Positions 43,783 to 51,729 of a DNA stretch of 55,415 nt are shown here, one piece after another. The notes below the pieces were generated by a model. That model had not been told where the DNA came from, made no database searches, and saw nothing but the letters and a program-made list of their open reading frames with translations. Location of the stretch: contig NZ_JAKZGO010000024.1 of NCBI RefSeq assembly GCF_022549785.1, forward strand, positions 1 through 55,415. The letters run 5' to 3'. Every line of letters begins with the position of its first letter. Positions within the stretch are counted from its first letter, which is position 1. The stretch comes from Belliella alkalica. GTDB lineage: Bacteria; Bacteroidota; Bacteroidia; Cytophagales; Cyclobacteriaceae. The translations under genes and the position numbers were made by a program.

Positions 43783-44984
43783 TGAAGAAGTTTTTGGATA
43801 GATATTTCCCGATTGAATTTAGACTGCTTTTCAAATGGATCATCTTTTTTATGTTGGTGTTTTTTGCTTTTCCTTTGTTGAGTTATCTTTCTTGGCAAGG
43901 AAAGCCAAGTGCGGGTTTAGAAGTGGTAATTTTGGATAAGACAGTTCCGAATAAGGAACAAGGGGAATTTCAAAGTATTCAGTGGGTTCTCAATCATTTG
44001 AAATATACCAAAACGAATGGCTCGAAATATTTGGGTGAAAAAGGGTATTTTGGCTATTATCTACGGGGTGATCAAGGAGAGCATGAAATCAATGATTTTT
44101 CAAATATGTCTCTTTCAGTAAAAGATAGACTTGTCCAAGATTTAGATTTATTATATATATCAGATACTTATGGTGTTTATGAAAATGATTTCACTGAAAA
44201 TGTAGGGGAAGACAGGTCAAAGAAAATCTATGGGGGAATGAATGCAGATGATCTTTACATGATCAAAAGTGCTTATGAGGCAGAGAAAGTTGTCATTACG
44301 GAATTTAATTCGATCGCATCACCTACAAGCAAACAGGTAAGGACAGAGTTTGAGAATTTGATGGAAGTAAAATGGACTGGATGGATTGGGAGATATTTTG
44401 ATGAACTGAATATAGTTCTCAATGAAGAAATTCCAGATTGGATGATCACAACTTACAAAAACCAGCACGATGGTATTTGGGATTTCAATGGTTCAGGCAT
44501 AATTTTCTTACATGAAAATGGCAGGATAGAAGTGATGCGCGACAATGAACACTTGAGAGATCCTGTACCGAGTGTAGTTACGAATATCTTGAATCAAAAA
44601 AAATATGGTCTTTCTGAAGTGGTAAAATACCCATATTGGTTTGATATACTTCTGATAAGTAGGGAATATGAAGTGATTTCTCACTATGATGTCCACCCTA
44701 CTCCAAAAGGTATAGAATTGCTCAATGAAATGGGGCTTCCCAGATATTTTCCGGCAGTCATCAAAAGAAGAAAGGGAAATGGCTCCTTTTACTATTTTGC
44801 TGGAGATTATTCAGATAATAGAATCACTGATAATTCTTATAAGTTTCAAGGTTTGGGGAGAATGTGGAGGATGTTTTTGCATGCTGATGATTTTTCACAG
44901 AGAAGAAGTTTCTTTTGGAACTACTACTATCCTCTAATGAAAGAAATAACGAAAGAAACATACTCGAATAAGACCAAACATTAG
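43782..44984 (+). CDS. Membrane-anchored extracytoplasmic protein, unknown family
   Basis: I do not recognise this 400-residue protein. The ATG at 43782 shares its A with the YaiO stop (TGATG), which fits coupled translation. It has an N-terminal basic stretch and one membrane helix (about 17-36), then an extracytoplasmic domain. It opens with a strand-rich VVILDKTVPNKEQGEFQSI segment, then DLLYISDTYGVYEND and EKVVITEFNSIASPTSKQVR, an alternating beta-alpha order that resembles a Rossmann-like or glutamine-amidotransferase-like fold without an obvious catalytic triad. A polysaccharide-processing or binding role is inferred from position only. Its 3' end overlaps the next, convergent gene by 4 bp. 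Confidence 0.75.
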   Translation: MKKFLDRYFPIEFRLLFKWIIFFMLVFFAFPLLSYLSWQGKPSAGLEVVILDKTVPNKEQGEFQSIQWVLNHLKYTKTNGSKYLGEKGYFGYYLRGDQGEHEINDFSNMSLSVKDRLVQDLDLLYISDTYGVYENDFTENVGEDRSKKIYGGMNADDLYMIKSAYEAEKVVITEFNSIASPTSKQVRTEFENLMEVKWTGWIGRYFDELNIVLNEEIPDWMITTYKNQHDGIWDFNGSGIIFLHENGRIEVMRDNEHLRDPVPSVVTNILNQKKYGLSEVVKYPYWFDILLISREYEVISHYDVHPTPKGIELLNEMGLPRYFPAVIKRRKGNGSFYYFAGDYSDNRITDNSYKFQGLGRMWRMFLHADDFSQRRSFFWNYYYPLMKEITKETYSNKTKH

Positions 44985-47005
44985 TTTTTAGGCATATAGA
45001 CAGTCAATGAATCAGGAATGATTTTGTCAAATTCTGTAGCGTGTCTATTATCGTTGATATAATTTCCAAATTCCCTGTTTAGTTTCTCCTTTTGTGTATT
45101 GTCCGTGATAGGGTCTAAATTCATTCCATCAGAAAGTATAAACAATTGATTGTCAGATAATACATATTCTCCGCTAATGTATTCAAGAAGCTGGTTTTTA
45201 TTCCGCATCAAAGGTTGTGAGATTTTTGATTGAAAATTTATAGCGGTATCCAAAACATAACCTTTCCAAGCTACCAGTGTAGGTTGCTTTATTTCATATC
45301 TAGCTGATAACAAGCTCAATATTGTCGGTGTGATCTCAAAGTGAGTAGTGACACCAGCCATCATTCTAGAGGTTTTTAGTTTTGGGGAGTAAATCATCAA
45401 AGGAGTATGAAATCTGTCAATCCTAGTGGACATAGGTACTTCTGGTAATCTGTGATCCCCGGTGAATATAAAGATTGTATTTTCGAAATTTGGCATTCTT
45501 TTATAAGCATTAAAAAACTCCCTGATAGCATCATCAGTATAAATTATGCTAGAATATACATTTGTGTACTTTAGATATTCATTCATTCTTTGAGGCTCGA
45601 TTTTTAAGGTGTTTTTTAAATGTTCCACAAACTTTTCCCGATAGATTTTTTCATCTGGTATAATGTAAGGATCATGGGAAGTTTGCGTTTGGAAAATAGA
45701 TAACTGAGGTTGATTAGTTTCTCTACTTATTTTTCTCATACCATTTTCGAACATTGCCTTATCTGGGTATCCCCAGGAAAACCCTGTATTAGAAGGTGTT
45801 TCTTTAAAATCAGGATCAAATGAACTAATGTCTAAGATTCTATCGACATTTTGATAGTTTAAAAATGTACCTACATTGTCAAATGCTTTATCGGCACCAA
45901 TATGATAATTTACAGTGTAGCCGTTGTGTTTTAAAATTGACATCAAACTCAAATGTTTTGGAAGGTTTGGGGCTAATTCCATAAAGCCGTTTTTCGCAAA
46001 TGGTAAAGAACCAAAAGTACCAGTCAATATCCCAAAAGTTCTCCCAGTAGTAGAGAGGTTATTCTTCCAATATAAAGAGTGATTTTCCAAAGAGTCTAAG
46101 AATGGTGTGAAACTTCCCAAGTAAGCATCTTTTCCAGAATAAGCTTTTCCCAAACTTTCTATCAATACAAAAACAATGTCAGGCATTGTATCAAATTCAT
46201 TGAAAAACTTACCTAGTACATCAGGATAGTTATTTTCGTGCAGGAAAGGGTATTCTGTGGACACATATTTCTTATCTACTAAAGAATTTCCGCCACTTGA
46301 GGTGAGGAAAAAGTCATAGTACATTGAATTTCTTGCTGTAAAATAATTGTATGATTGATTATAGAGATAGAAGGATTTGTTTACTTTAAGGTTTCTGTCC
46401 AGTTCAGAGGCAGAACCTATTCCCTCTTGAGGTATAAAATTAAAAACCAATAAGTATAAATAGCAGCCACTAGTGAGTATTAGTGAGCTTTTTAAATTGA
46501 TAGGCAGTTTTTTTCCAAGACCAAGAATAAAAAAAATCAAAGCGAAAATTATCGCTATAGCTGAAAGATTAATGAAGTTTAATTCCCCAGAAGCTTTTAT
46601 AGTTGCAATGATGTCCGTGATAGAATAGGCGTATAAATCTTCTCCCAAAGGAAGAAGCATCTTGGTGAAATAAAACATTAGCCCTGCTTGTATTATTACA
46701 AAAATTGATAATGTTATTTTAAATAGAATGGAGGCGACTTTAGGAAAAAATCCATAAAGTACTAGGAAGAATATGAAAAGAATTCCGAGTACATAAAAAA
46801 TCCACTCTAAATCAAATAAAACCCCATTAATACTTGTCCAAACTCGTTCTTTTTCTATTTGATGAATTGAAAAAACCCAAATAATTTCAACTACTCGAAG
46901 TGTAAGCATCAAAAGGAAAAAAGGAATACTTATTTTCCAAAAGTTAGTTAAAATGTTATTTATGTTCAAAAGTAAATTTGATCGTATTTCTGCTTTTTGG
47001 CTCAT
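44981..47005 (-). CDS. LTA synthase/phosphoglycerol transferase-type membrane enzyme (alkaline phosphatase superfamily)
   Basis: The 674-residue protein has about five membrane helices in the first 200 residues and a large extracytoplasmic sulfatase-like domain. Metal-site motifs are present: the Glu in DIVFVLIESLGKAYSG, the putative nucleophile Thr in TGRTFGILTG and the FTGDH motif near residue 516. This is the layout of lipoteichoic acid synthase and of phosphoglycerol or phosphoethanolamine transferases. Bacteroidota have no teichoic acid, so it may transfer a phosphate group to a lipid or glycan, possibly linked to the adjacent polysaccharide-type cluster, which is inference. Its stop overlaps the convergent gene by 4 bp. 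Confidence 0.9.
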   Translation of the reverse strand: MSQKAEIRSNLLLNINNILTNFWKISIPFFLLMLTLRVVEIIWVFSIHQIEKERVWTSINGVLFDLEWIFYVLGILFIFFLVLYGFFPKVASILFKITLSIFVIIQAGLMFYFTKMLLPLGEDLYAYSITDIIATIKASGELNFINLSAIAIIFALIFFILGLGKKLPINLKSSLILTSGCYLYLLVFNFIPQEGIGSASELDRNLKVNKSFYLYNQSYNYFTARNSMYYDFFLTSSGGNSLVDKKYVSTEYPFLHENNYPDVLGKFFNEFDTMPDIVFVLIESLGKAYSGKDAYLGSFTPFLDSLENHSLYWKNNLSTTGRTFGILTGTFGSLPFAKNGFMELAPNLPKHLSLMSILKHNGYTVNYHIGADKAFDNVGTFLNYQNVDRILDISSFDPDFKETPSNTGFSWGYPDKAMFENGMRKISRETNQPQLSIFQTQTSHDPYIIPDEKIYREKFVEHLKNTLKIEPQRMNEYLKYTNVYSSIIYTDDAIREFFNAYKRMPNFENTIFIFTGDHRLPEVPMSTRIDRFHTPLMIYSPKLKTSRMMAGVTTHFEITPTILSLLSARYEIKQPTLVAWKGYVLDTAINFQSKISQPLMRNKNQLLEYISGEYVLSDNQLFILSDGMNLDPITDNTQKEKLNREFGNYINDNRHATEFDKIIPDSLTVYMPKN

Positions 47006-47101
47006 AATTAGGGTGATAACTGCGAGAGCTGGAGGGATATGAATTTTTTCGTTTATTAATTTTCTAAATTACCTATATTGCGTAACTATACAAGTTAAGT
47101 T

Positions 47102-47644
47102 ATGAAGAAAGGTTTGCTCTTTAAAGAGCTTTTTACAAATATTTCAACCACAGGTGCTGTTACATTCAGTTCAAAACCATTGGTTGATAAAATGTTGTCA
47201 TTTGCTGATTTCAAGGGTGCGAAAATACTGGTTGAATTGGGTGGAGGAGATGGTAGTATAACCAAAGGTATTGTTGAAAGAATGGATCCAGATGCCAAAC
47301 TTTTAGTGTTTGAGATTTCAAAGAATTTTTGCGATAACCTTGAGAAAATGTTTCCGCAAAAAAACATTGAGATTATCTGTGATTCAGCAGAGAATATTGA
47401 CAAATATCTTGGTGGGGAAAAGGCTGATTTTATATTATCTTCATTGCCATTTAGTCTTATACCGAAGGATATAAGAGCGCAGATTTATCGCAAAAGTAAA
47501 GAGTCAGTAACTGAAAAAGGTAAATTCATTCAGATATGTTATTCTTATTTGTTGAAGTATCAGTTTGCAGACTATTTTTCTACTATAAAAACAAGTTTTA
47601 CATTAAAGAATTTTCCTCCTGCATTTATAATGATTTGTAATTAA
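47102..47644 (+). CDS. SAM-dependent methyltransferase, phospholipid N-methyltransferase-like
   Basis: The 180-residue protein has a class I methyltransferase fold: motif I ILVELGGGDGSITKGI, acidic end of strand 2 in LLVFEISKNFC, and FILSSLPFSLIP, where the SSLP segment is close to the motif of the PmtA phosphatidylethanolamine N-methyltransferase group. The N-terminal ISTTGAVTFSSKPLVDKM is also typical of that group. It may methylate phosphatidylethanolamine or a lipid analogue. The similar rRNA-dimethylase family has NLPY-type motifs, which are missing here. It precedes a DUF3253-type gene by 5 nt. Confidence 0.8.
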   Translation: MKKGLLFKELFTNISTTGAVTFSSKPLVDKMLSFADFKGAKILVELGGGDGSITKGIVERMDPDAKLLVFEISKNFCDNLEKMFPQKNIEIICDSAENIDKYLGGEKADFILSSLPFSLIPKDIRAQIYRKSKESVTEKGKFIQICYSYLLKYQFADYFSTIKTSFTLKNFPPAFIMICN

Positions 47645-47649
47645 TTGTT

Positions 47650-47901
47650 TTGAAGAAAACTCTTAACATATCAATTCTCGAAGTTGCTATTTTGGAAATG
47701 GGCAGGATGAAAAATGGAGAACCTTTTCACCCCTTGGAAGTAATAAAATGGATTTACCCCCAAGATTGGAGTCATTTTTTCAAAGATTTGGAATCTGAAA
47801 CCAATCGCTTGATAAATGAAGGTAAAGTATTTGTTGATTCATCTGAGAGAAACTTAGAAATTGGAAAAATCAGAATTTACACAAAATTCAAAACTACATA
47901 G
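47650..47901 (+). CDS. DUF3253-like small protein (TTG start)
   Basis: The 83-residue protein has the DUF3253 outline: an N-terminal helix, FHPLEVIKWIYPQDWSHFFK, then a helix with a turn NEGKVFVDSSERNLEIGKIR. This is a winged-helix-like domain often found alone in bacteria. The start is a TTG at 47650; the in-frame stop four codons upstream and lack of an ATG there make it the best choice. The function is unknown. It follows the methyltransferase gene by 5 nt and precedes msrA by 33 nt. Confidence 0.65.
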   Translation: MKKTLNISILEVAILEMGRMKNGEPFHPLEVIKWIYPQDWSHFFKDLESETNRLINEGKVFVDSSERNLEIGKIRIYTKFKTT

Positions 47902-47934
47902 CATCTTTTGTTGTTTTAAGAAAAACAAAGGGTT

Positions 47935-48588
47935 ATGAAAAAAATATTTTTCCTCACAATACTAAGTATTATTGGAGTATCCAATATTCAAGCACAACAA
48001 AAAACAAAGTCCATGAAAGAAATTCCCAAAACAAAAGTAGAAGTGCAAAATGGAATGGAACTAGCAACATTAGGATCAGGATGCTTTTGGTGTATAGAAG
48101 CTATTTATCAAGATCTAAAGGGTGTAGAAGGTGTCAAATCGGGCTATAGTGGTGGTCATATAGATAATCCGAGCTATAGACAGGTTACCTCTGGAACCAC
48201 CGGCCACGCAGAAGTCATCCAATTTTCTTTTGATCCTATGGTGATATCTTTTGAAGAGATTTTGGAAATTTTCTGGTCAACTCATGACCCAACAACACTG
48301 AATAGACAGGGTGCTGATGTCGGTCCGCAATATAGATCAGCAATATTTTATCATTCAGATAAGCAAAAAGAGGTTGCGGAATTTTACAAGAAAAAACTGG
48401 ATGAGTCAGGTTCATTTGACAACAAAATAGTAACTGAAATTACAGCATTCAACAATTTCTACGTTGCGGAGGATTATCATCAAAATTATTTTAATGACAA
48501 CGGAATGCAGCCATATTGTCAAATAGTCATTAGGCCTAAAGTTGAGAAATTTAAGAAGGTTTTTGCTGATAAATTGAAAAATAAATAA
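47935..48588 (+). CDS. msrA: Peptide-methionine (S)-S-oxide reductase, exported
   Basis: The 217-residue protein has a signal peptide (cut after NIQAQ) and an MsrA domain with GSGCFWCIEAIYQDLKGV; the catalytic Cys is Cys50. Other signatures are GVKSGYSGGHIDNPSYRQV, TGHAEVIQFSFDP, FWSTHDPTTLNRQGADVGPQ and the FYVAEDYHQNYF end. It reduces methionine sulfoxide (S-epimer) in envelope proteins, here in the periplasm. It begins a run of envelope-redox genes (DUF4920 lipoprotein, CxxCH lipoprotein). Confidence 0.96.
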   Translation: MKKIFFLTILSIIGVSNIQAQQKTKSMKEIPKTKVEVQNGMELATLGSGCFWCIEAIYQDLKGVEGVKSGYSGGHIDNPSYRQVTSGTTGHAEVIQFSFDPMVISFEEILEIFWSTHDPTTLNRQGADVGPQYRSAIFYHSDKQKEVAEFYKKKLDESGSFDNKIVTEITAFNNFYVAEDYHQNYFNDNGMQPYCQIVIRPKVEKFKKVFADKLKNK

Positions 48589-48663
48589 AATTTAGAACAT
48601 TGATATTGAGGTAATTTCAAAATCTGGTTACTTTTACATCATAAAAACATAACCCGCATTAAA

Positions 48664-49170
48664 ATGAAAAGAATCAAGATCCTAGTTTTTGCAGTCATCC
48701 CTTTTATGTTTGCTTGCAATAATTCTGAAAATCAAAATACTGAGACAGAAGTTGTAGAAGAGACAAGCCAAGTTCCTGGTAATTATGGAGCTGAAGTGGA
48801 GGAGATTGGGGTGTTATCAGTAGCTCAAATGTATGATAAATTGGAAGGCTCAGGTGAATTTGAAGGGAAAGTAGTCGGCCAAATCAAAGAGGTTTGTTCC
48901 AAAAAAGGATGTTGGATGACTATGGACTTACCAAGTGGTGAGACTATGAGGGTGACATTCAAAGATTATGGTTTTTTTGTTCCTTTGACATCTCAGGGCT
49001 ATCCAGTAATCATCGAAGGCGTAGCTACCAAGACAGTTACTGATGTAGCTACTTTGAGACACTATGCAGAGGATGCTGGTAAATCTAAAGCAGAGATCGA
49101 AGAGATCACAGCACCTAAAGAAGAATATGCTTTTGAGGCAGTAGGTGTAATCATAAAGGAAAATGCATAG
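48664..49170 (+). CDS. DUF4920 lipoprotein
   Basis: The 168-residue lipoprotein (lipobox FAC, Cys18) has a Glu/Thr-rich linker and a DUF4920 domain with the core VVGQIKEVCSKKGCWMTMDL, ETMRVTFKDYGFFVPL and VATLRHYAEDAGKSKAEIEE. The conserved Cys pair with the KKGCWM sequence could bind metal or form a disulfide; the fold resembles an OB-like barrel. Function is unknown. Its end overlaps the start of the CxxCH lipoprotein gene by 8 bp, so the two are co-translated. Confidence 0.88.
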   Translation: MKRIKILVFAVIPFMFACNNSENQNTETEVVEETSQVPGNYGAEVEEIGVLSVAQMYDKLEGSGEFEGKVVGQIKEVCSKKGCWMTMDLPSGETMRVTFKDYGFFVPLTSQGYPVIIEGVATKTVTDVATLRHYAEDAGKSKAEIEEITAPKEEYAFEAVGVIIKENA

Positions 49171-49588
49171 ATTTCTATTTTTTATTTTCTTATTGGCAAT
49201 AGTTATTTCGTGTTCTCAAAAAGAAAAAAAGAATGTCTCTGAAACTATAAAATATCCAAATCAAGATGCACCTCTGGCGCTATTGATGAGAAATATGTTT
49301 ATAGACATGGAGGAAATGAAAGTCTCAGTAGAAGAAGGAAAGTCAATAAAACAGTATCTTGAAAAGCATAAAGCGATATTGACTGCAAAACCTACTGATG
49401 CCAATGTGAAATCAGAAACATTTCAATCTATGGGAATGGCTTATTTGGCAAGTCTTAAGGAGTTGGAGAATAGTAATAAAGAAGAGTTGTTGGACAATTA
49501 TCAACTTTTGGTAAATTCTTGCTTAGCTTGTCACAACAATTTTTGTCCAGGGCCAGTTAAAAGGATTAACTTATTGAAAATTGATTGA
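49163..49588 (+). CDS. CxxCH (c-type heme) lipoprotein
   Basis: The 141-residue lipoprotein (lipobox VISC, Cys17) is mostly alpha-helical and carries one heme attachment motif, CLACH (Cys120, Cys123, His124), near its C-terminus, followed by an extra Cys128. A helical bundle with a C-terminal CxxCH is the layout of class II cytochrome c (cytochrome c' type), in which the heme is bound near the last helix. Its partner is unknown; the neighbours suggest a periplasmic redox task. It overlaps the DUF4920 gene by 8 bp. Confidence 0.82.
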   Translation: MHRFLFFIFLLAIVISCSQKEKKNVSETIKYPNQDAPLALLMRNMFIDMEEMKVSVEEGKSIKQYLEKHKAILTAKPTDANVKSETFQSMGMAYLASLKELENSNKEELLDNYQLLVNSCLACHNNFCPGPVKRINLLKID

Positions 49589-49590
49589 AC

Positions 49591-49827
49591 ATGGCAATTG
49601 CTTTAGACAACCTTAGGGTAGGTAGGGTTTATGAATTTCGGAACATGGGAGAAAACAGAAAGTTGGAAGTTATTTCCAGAATTTCAGGTTCCAATTTCAA
49701 AGTAAAAGATTTAGATACCACAGAAATATATACCATTGAGGAACTTTTGAGATGGGGGGTAGGGAAAGATTATGAACTAGACGAACTTATCGATCAGGGA
49801 AGAGGATTAGTACCAAAGAAGTTTTAG
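49591..49827 (+). CDS. Small conserved protein, unknown function
   Basis: The ATG at 49591 gives a 78-residue protein: MAIALDNLRVGRVYEFRNMG at the start, then a beta-barrel-like pattern with SNFKVKDLDTTEIYTIEELL. It looks like a small SH3- or OB-like domain of about 60 residues with an acidic C-terminus (KDYELDELIDQG). No family recognised. It follows the heme lipoprotein gene by 2 nt and ends at a strong terminator. Confidence 0.65.
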   Translation: MAIALDNLRVGRVYEFRNMGENRKLEVISRISGSNFKVKDLDTTEIYTIEELLRWGVGKDYELDELIDQGRGLVPKKF

Positions 49828-49836
49828 AAAAAACAG

Positions 49837-49868
49837 AAAGGGATGCCAAATAATTGGCATCCCTTTTT
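49837..49868. terminator. Terminator between the small protein and the DUF6600-like gene
   Basis: AAAGGGATGCCAA (49837-49849) pairs with TTGGCATCCCTTT (49854-49866), with a T-run on the plus strand. It lies between convergent genes. Confidence 0.88.
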
Positions 49869-49888
49869 TATTTAAAATTATGAATGAT

Positions 49889-51283
49889 TTAGATATCTCC
49901 TCTACCACCACCTCTCGAAGAGGTTCCTGATGATGATCTAGTGTTTGAACTAGATCTTGCAGGAGAAGCAGTAGATTGCCTAGCTGGAGCAGACCTTACA
50001 GTATTGGAACTCCTTGTATTAGGAGTAGACTGCCTAACCTTTTCAGGACTACTAGATCTTGCAGGTGCTGTTCTTGTTTGCCTAGCTGGAGCAGAATTTA
50101 CAGTTCCTGTATTCCTTGTATTAGGAGCAGACTGCCTAACATTTGTTGGCTGACTTGATCTATTCGTAGCAGGTGCTGTAGCTTCTCTTGAACTTCTACT
50201 GTTTTGATTTACTCTAGGAGCACTTTGACTTTGCTGAGGAGCAGATCTCACGTCTGATGGTCTAGTAGAATTCTGTACCGAACTTTCTCTGGTATTCCGT
50301 GGTGCAGCTTGAGTTCTGCTTGAAGATGCAGCTCTACTTTCCTGAGTTGTTGTTCTACTTTGCGAATTTACCCTGGAGTTAGCTTCCCTAGAAGTAGCGC
50401 TTCTACTGTTGTTATTAACACTTCTATTGTTGTTGTCAGCGCTTCTACTGTTTACAGCTGATCTGCTTTGATTTGCCGATCGGCTACTTCTATATTCATC
50501 TGTTGTCAAAGCTCTTGAAGGTCTTGCTTGTGCATTCGCAGTTCTGGAGTTGTCAATTTCAGGTCTATAAACACTCAAGGTTCTATTATTGCCTACTGAT
50601 GCTCTTCCAGGTCTTGAGCTGTTGTTTACTTGATAGACTGGTACTGAAGTTCTAGTAACTCTTTCTATATCTCTTCTAGCAGGGCCAGACACATAAGTTC
50701 TGTTGTTATAGACATAAGTGTTGTTGATAATAGTAGTCCTATTGTAGATGCTTACTACGTTTCGAGAAGGGACATAGTAATTGTAGAAATGACGATGTCT
50801 GAATCTTCTTTGTGGCACGAATCTCCAATGATTGCTATGAAAGCCTATCGAGACGTTGATTCCAACACCAGGTCCAAGAGGTGCCCATCCATAATATCCA
50901 CCACCAGTTCTCCAATTCACCCAAGCTGGTCCCCATTCATATCCAGGTACCCAAGCCCATCCATAGAAATCAGTCCAAAACCATCTTCCATAATGGAATG
51001 GAGCCCATCCCCAGTCATAATGAGAAACCCAAGTGTTTCCAAAATTTGTCATTTCCCAATAACCATTAGTGCCATAAGGATGGAAGTTGCCACCTACATT
51101 TGGTATCCATACAAATCCATGGTTTCTATCATTTACCCAGTCACCATATGGACTTAATTCATTGTAGAAAATTTGAAAACTAACCCCCATAGGAGAAGGT
51201 GCAGCTTCTACTTTATTGTTTAGAGACATTCCGATGCCTAGCATCAAAACAAGTCCCAATCGGATTAGAGTTAGATTTTTCAT
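49889..51283 (-). CDS. DUF6600-like exported protein with Ser/Arg/Asn-rich repeat tail
   Basis: The 464-residue protein has a signal peptide (cut near KVEAA), a Trp/Tyr/Gly-rich domain (about 34-170) with repeated W-x-x motifs such as GWAWVPGYEWGPAWVNW and WISHYDWGWAPFHYG-like segments, typical of DUF6600, and a long disordered tail (about 215-464) of Ser, Arg, Asn, Gln and Pro. Near the end a 34-residue unit is repeated in tandem (102-bp period). The tail is strongly basic, which may bind acidic polymer or nucleic acid outside the cell. Function unknown. Confidence 0.8.
   Translation of the reverse strand: MKNLTLIRLGLVLMLGIGMSLNNKVEAAPSPMGVSFQIFYNELSPYGDWVNDRNHGFVWIPNVGGNFHPYGTNGYWEMTNFGNTWVSHYDWGWAPFHYGRWFWTDFYGWAWVPGYEWGPAWVNWRTGGGYYGWAPLGPGVGINVSIGFHSNHWRFVPQRRFRHRHFYNYYVPSRNVVSIYNRTTIINNTYVYNNRTYVSGPARRDIERVTRTSVPVYQVNNSSRPGRASVGNNRTLSVYRPEIDNSRTANAQARPSRALTTDEYRSSRSANQSRSAVNSRSADNNNRSVNNNSRSATSREANSRVNSQSRTTTQESRAASSSRTQAAPRNTRESSVQNSTRPSDVRSAPQQSQSAPRVNQNSRSSREATAPATNRSSQPTNVRQSAPNTRNTGTVNSAPARQTRTAPARSSSPEKVRQSTPNTRSSNTVRSAPARQSTASPARSSSNTRSSSGTSSRGGGRGDI
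49953..50156 (-). repeat. 102-bp tandem repeat in the DUF6600-like tail
   Basis: Two copies of a 102-bp unit start at 49953 and 50055 (both begin GATCTTGCAGG on the plus strand) and encode 34-residue units sharing APARSSS and NTR motifs. They are close but not identical, suggesting an older duplication. Confidence 0.7.
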
Positions 51284-51456
51284 AATTGTTTTGGTTTAGT
51301 ATTATAGTTTGTTTTACGTGCCTTTTTGAAAAAATGTTTTGATAAATAATTTATCAAATTGATAAAATTTTGATAAAAACGTTTTAGCAAATCAGTAATC
51401 ATTGGAAAAAATATAAAAAAACATTATGAAATTTGGCAAAAGTGTAATCAAAAAAA

Positions 51457-51481
51457 GAACTCACGAAAATTACGTGAGTTC
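51457..51481 (-). terminator. Terminator after the Lacal_2735-type gene
   Basis: GAACTCACG (51457-51465) pairs with CGTGAGTTC (51473-51481), with A/T runs next to it, 37 nt past the stop codon at 51518. Confidence 0.8.
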
Positions 51482-51517
51482 AATAAGTTAATATTAGAGC
51501 ATAGCTTCTAAATATTG

Positions 51518-51688
51518 TTATTTACTTTTAAGGCTATCTATTTTTTTTGCTATTTCTTCAGCTTCCGCCATTAATTTATCCGACTCAGTTCTATTTGAAT
51601 GGGATACTTTATGTGCTTTTTCAAGTAACGCTTTGTAGTTTTCCTGAAGCTTTTCTACTTCTGTTTTCTTTTTGAATAATCCGAACAT
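51518..51688 (-). CDS. Lacal_2735 family small protein
   Basis: This 56-residue protein, MFGLFKKKTEVEKLQENYKA at the start, is a highly charged, fully helical protein. The MFGLFKKK N-terminus, the LLEKAHKVSHSNRTESDKLM core and the AEAEEIAKKIDSL end match the Lacal_2735 family of short proteins widespread in Bacteroidota. It has no membrane helix or catalytic motif, and its function is unknown. Spacing to the next gene (51730) is 41 nt. Confidence 0.85.
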   Translation of the reverse strand: MFGLFKKKTEVEKLQENYKALLEKAHKVSHSNRTESDKLMAEAEEIAKKIDSLKSK

Positions 51689-51729
51689 ATTTTTTTAATG
51701 AAACTGATTACTATTAAGATTGTTATAAC

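Noticed and set aside
47102-47644. 16S rRNA adenine dimethyltransferase (KsgA) identity for the methyltransferase
   Set aside because: The protein is too short, and the catalytic NLPY/F-type motif is replaced by SSLPFSLIP, closer to phospholipid methyltransferases.
49941-50158. Plus-strand frames of 60-70 codons with hydrophobic, repetitive content
   Set aside because: They are the complement of the Ser/Arg-rich repeat tail of the DUF6600-like gene; the repetition and hydrophobicity follow from that.
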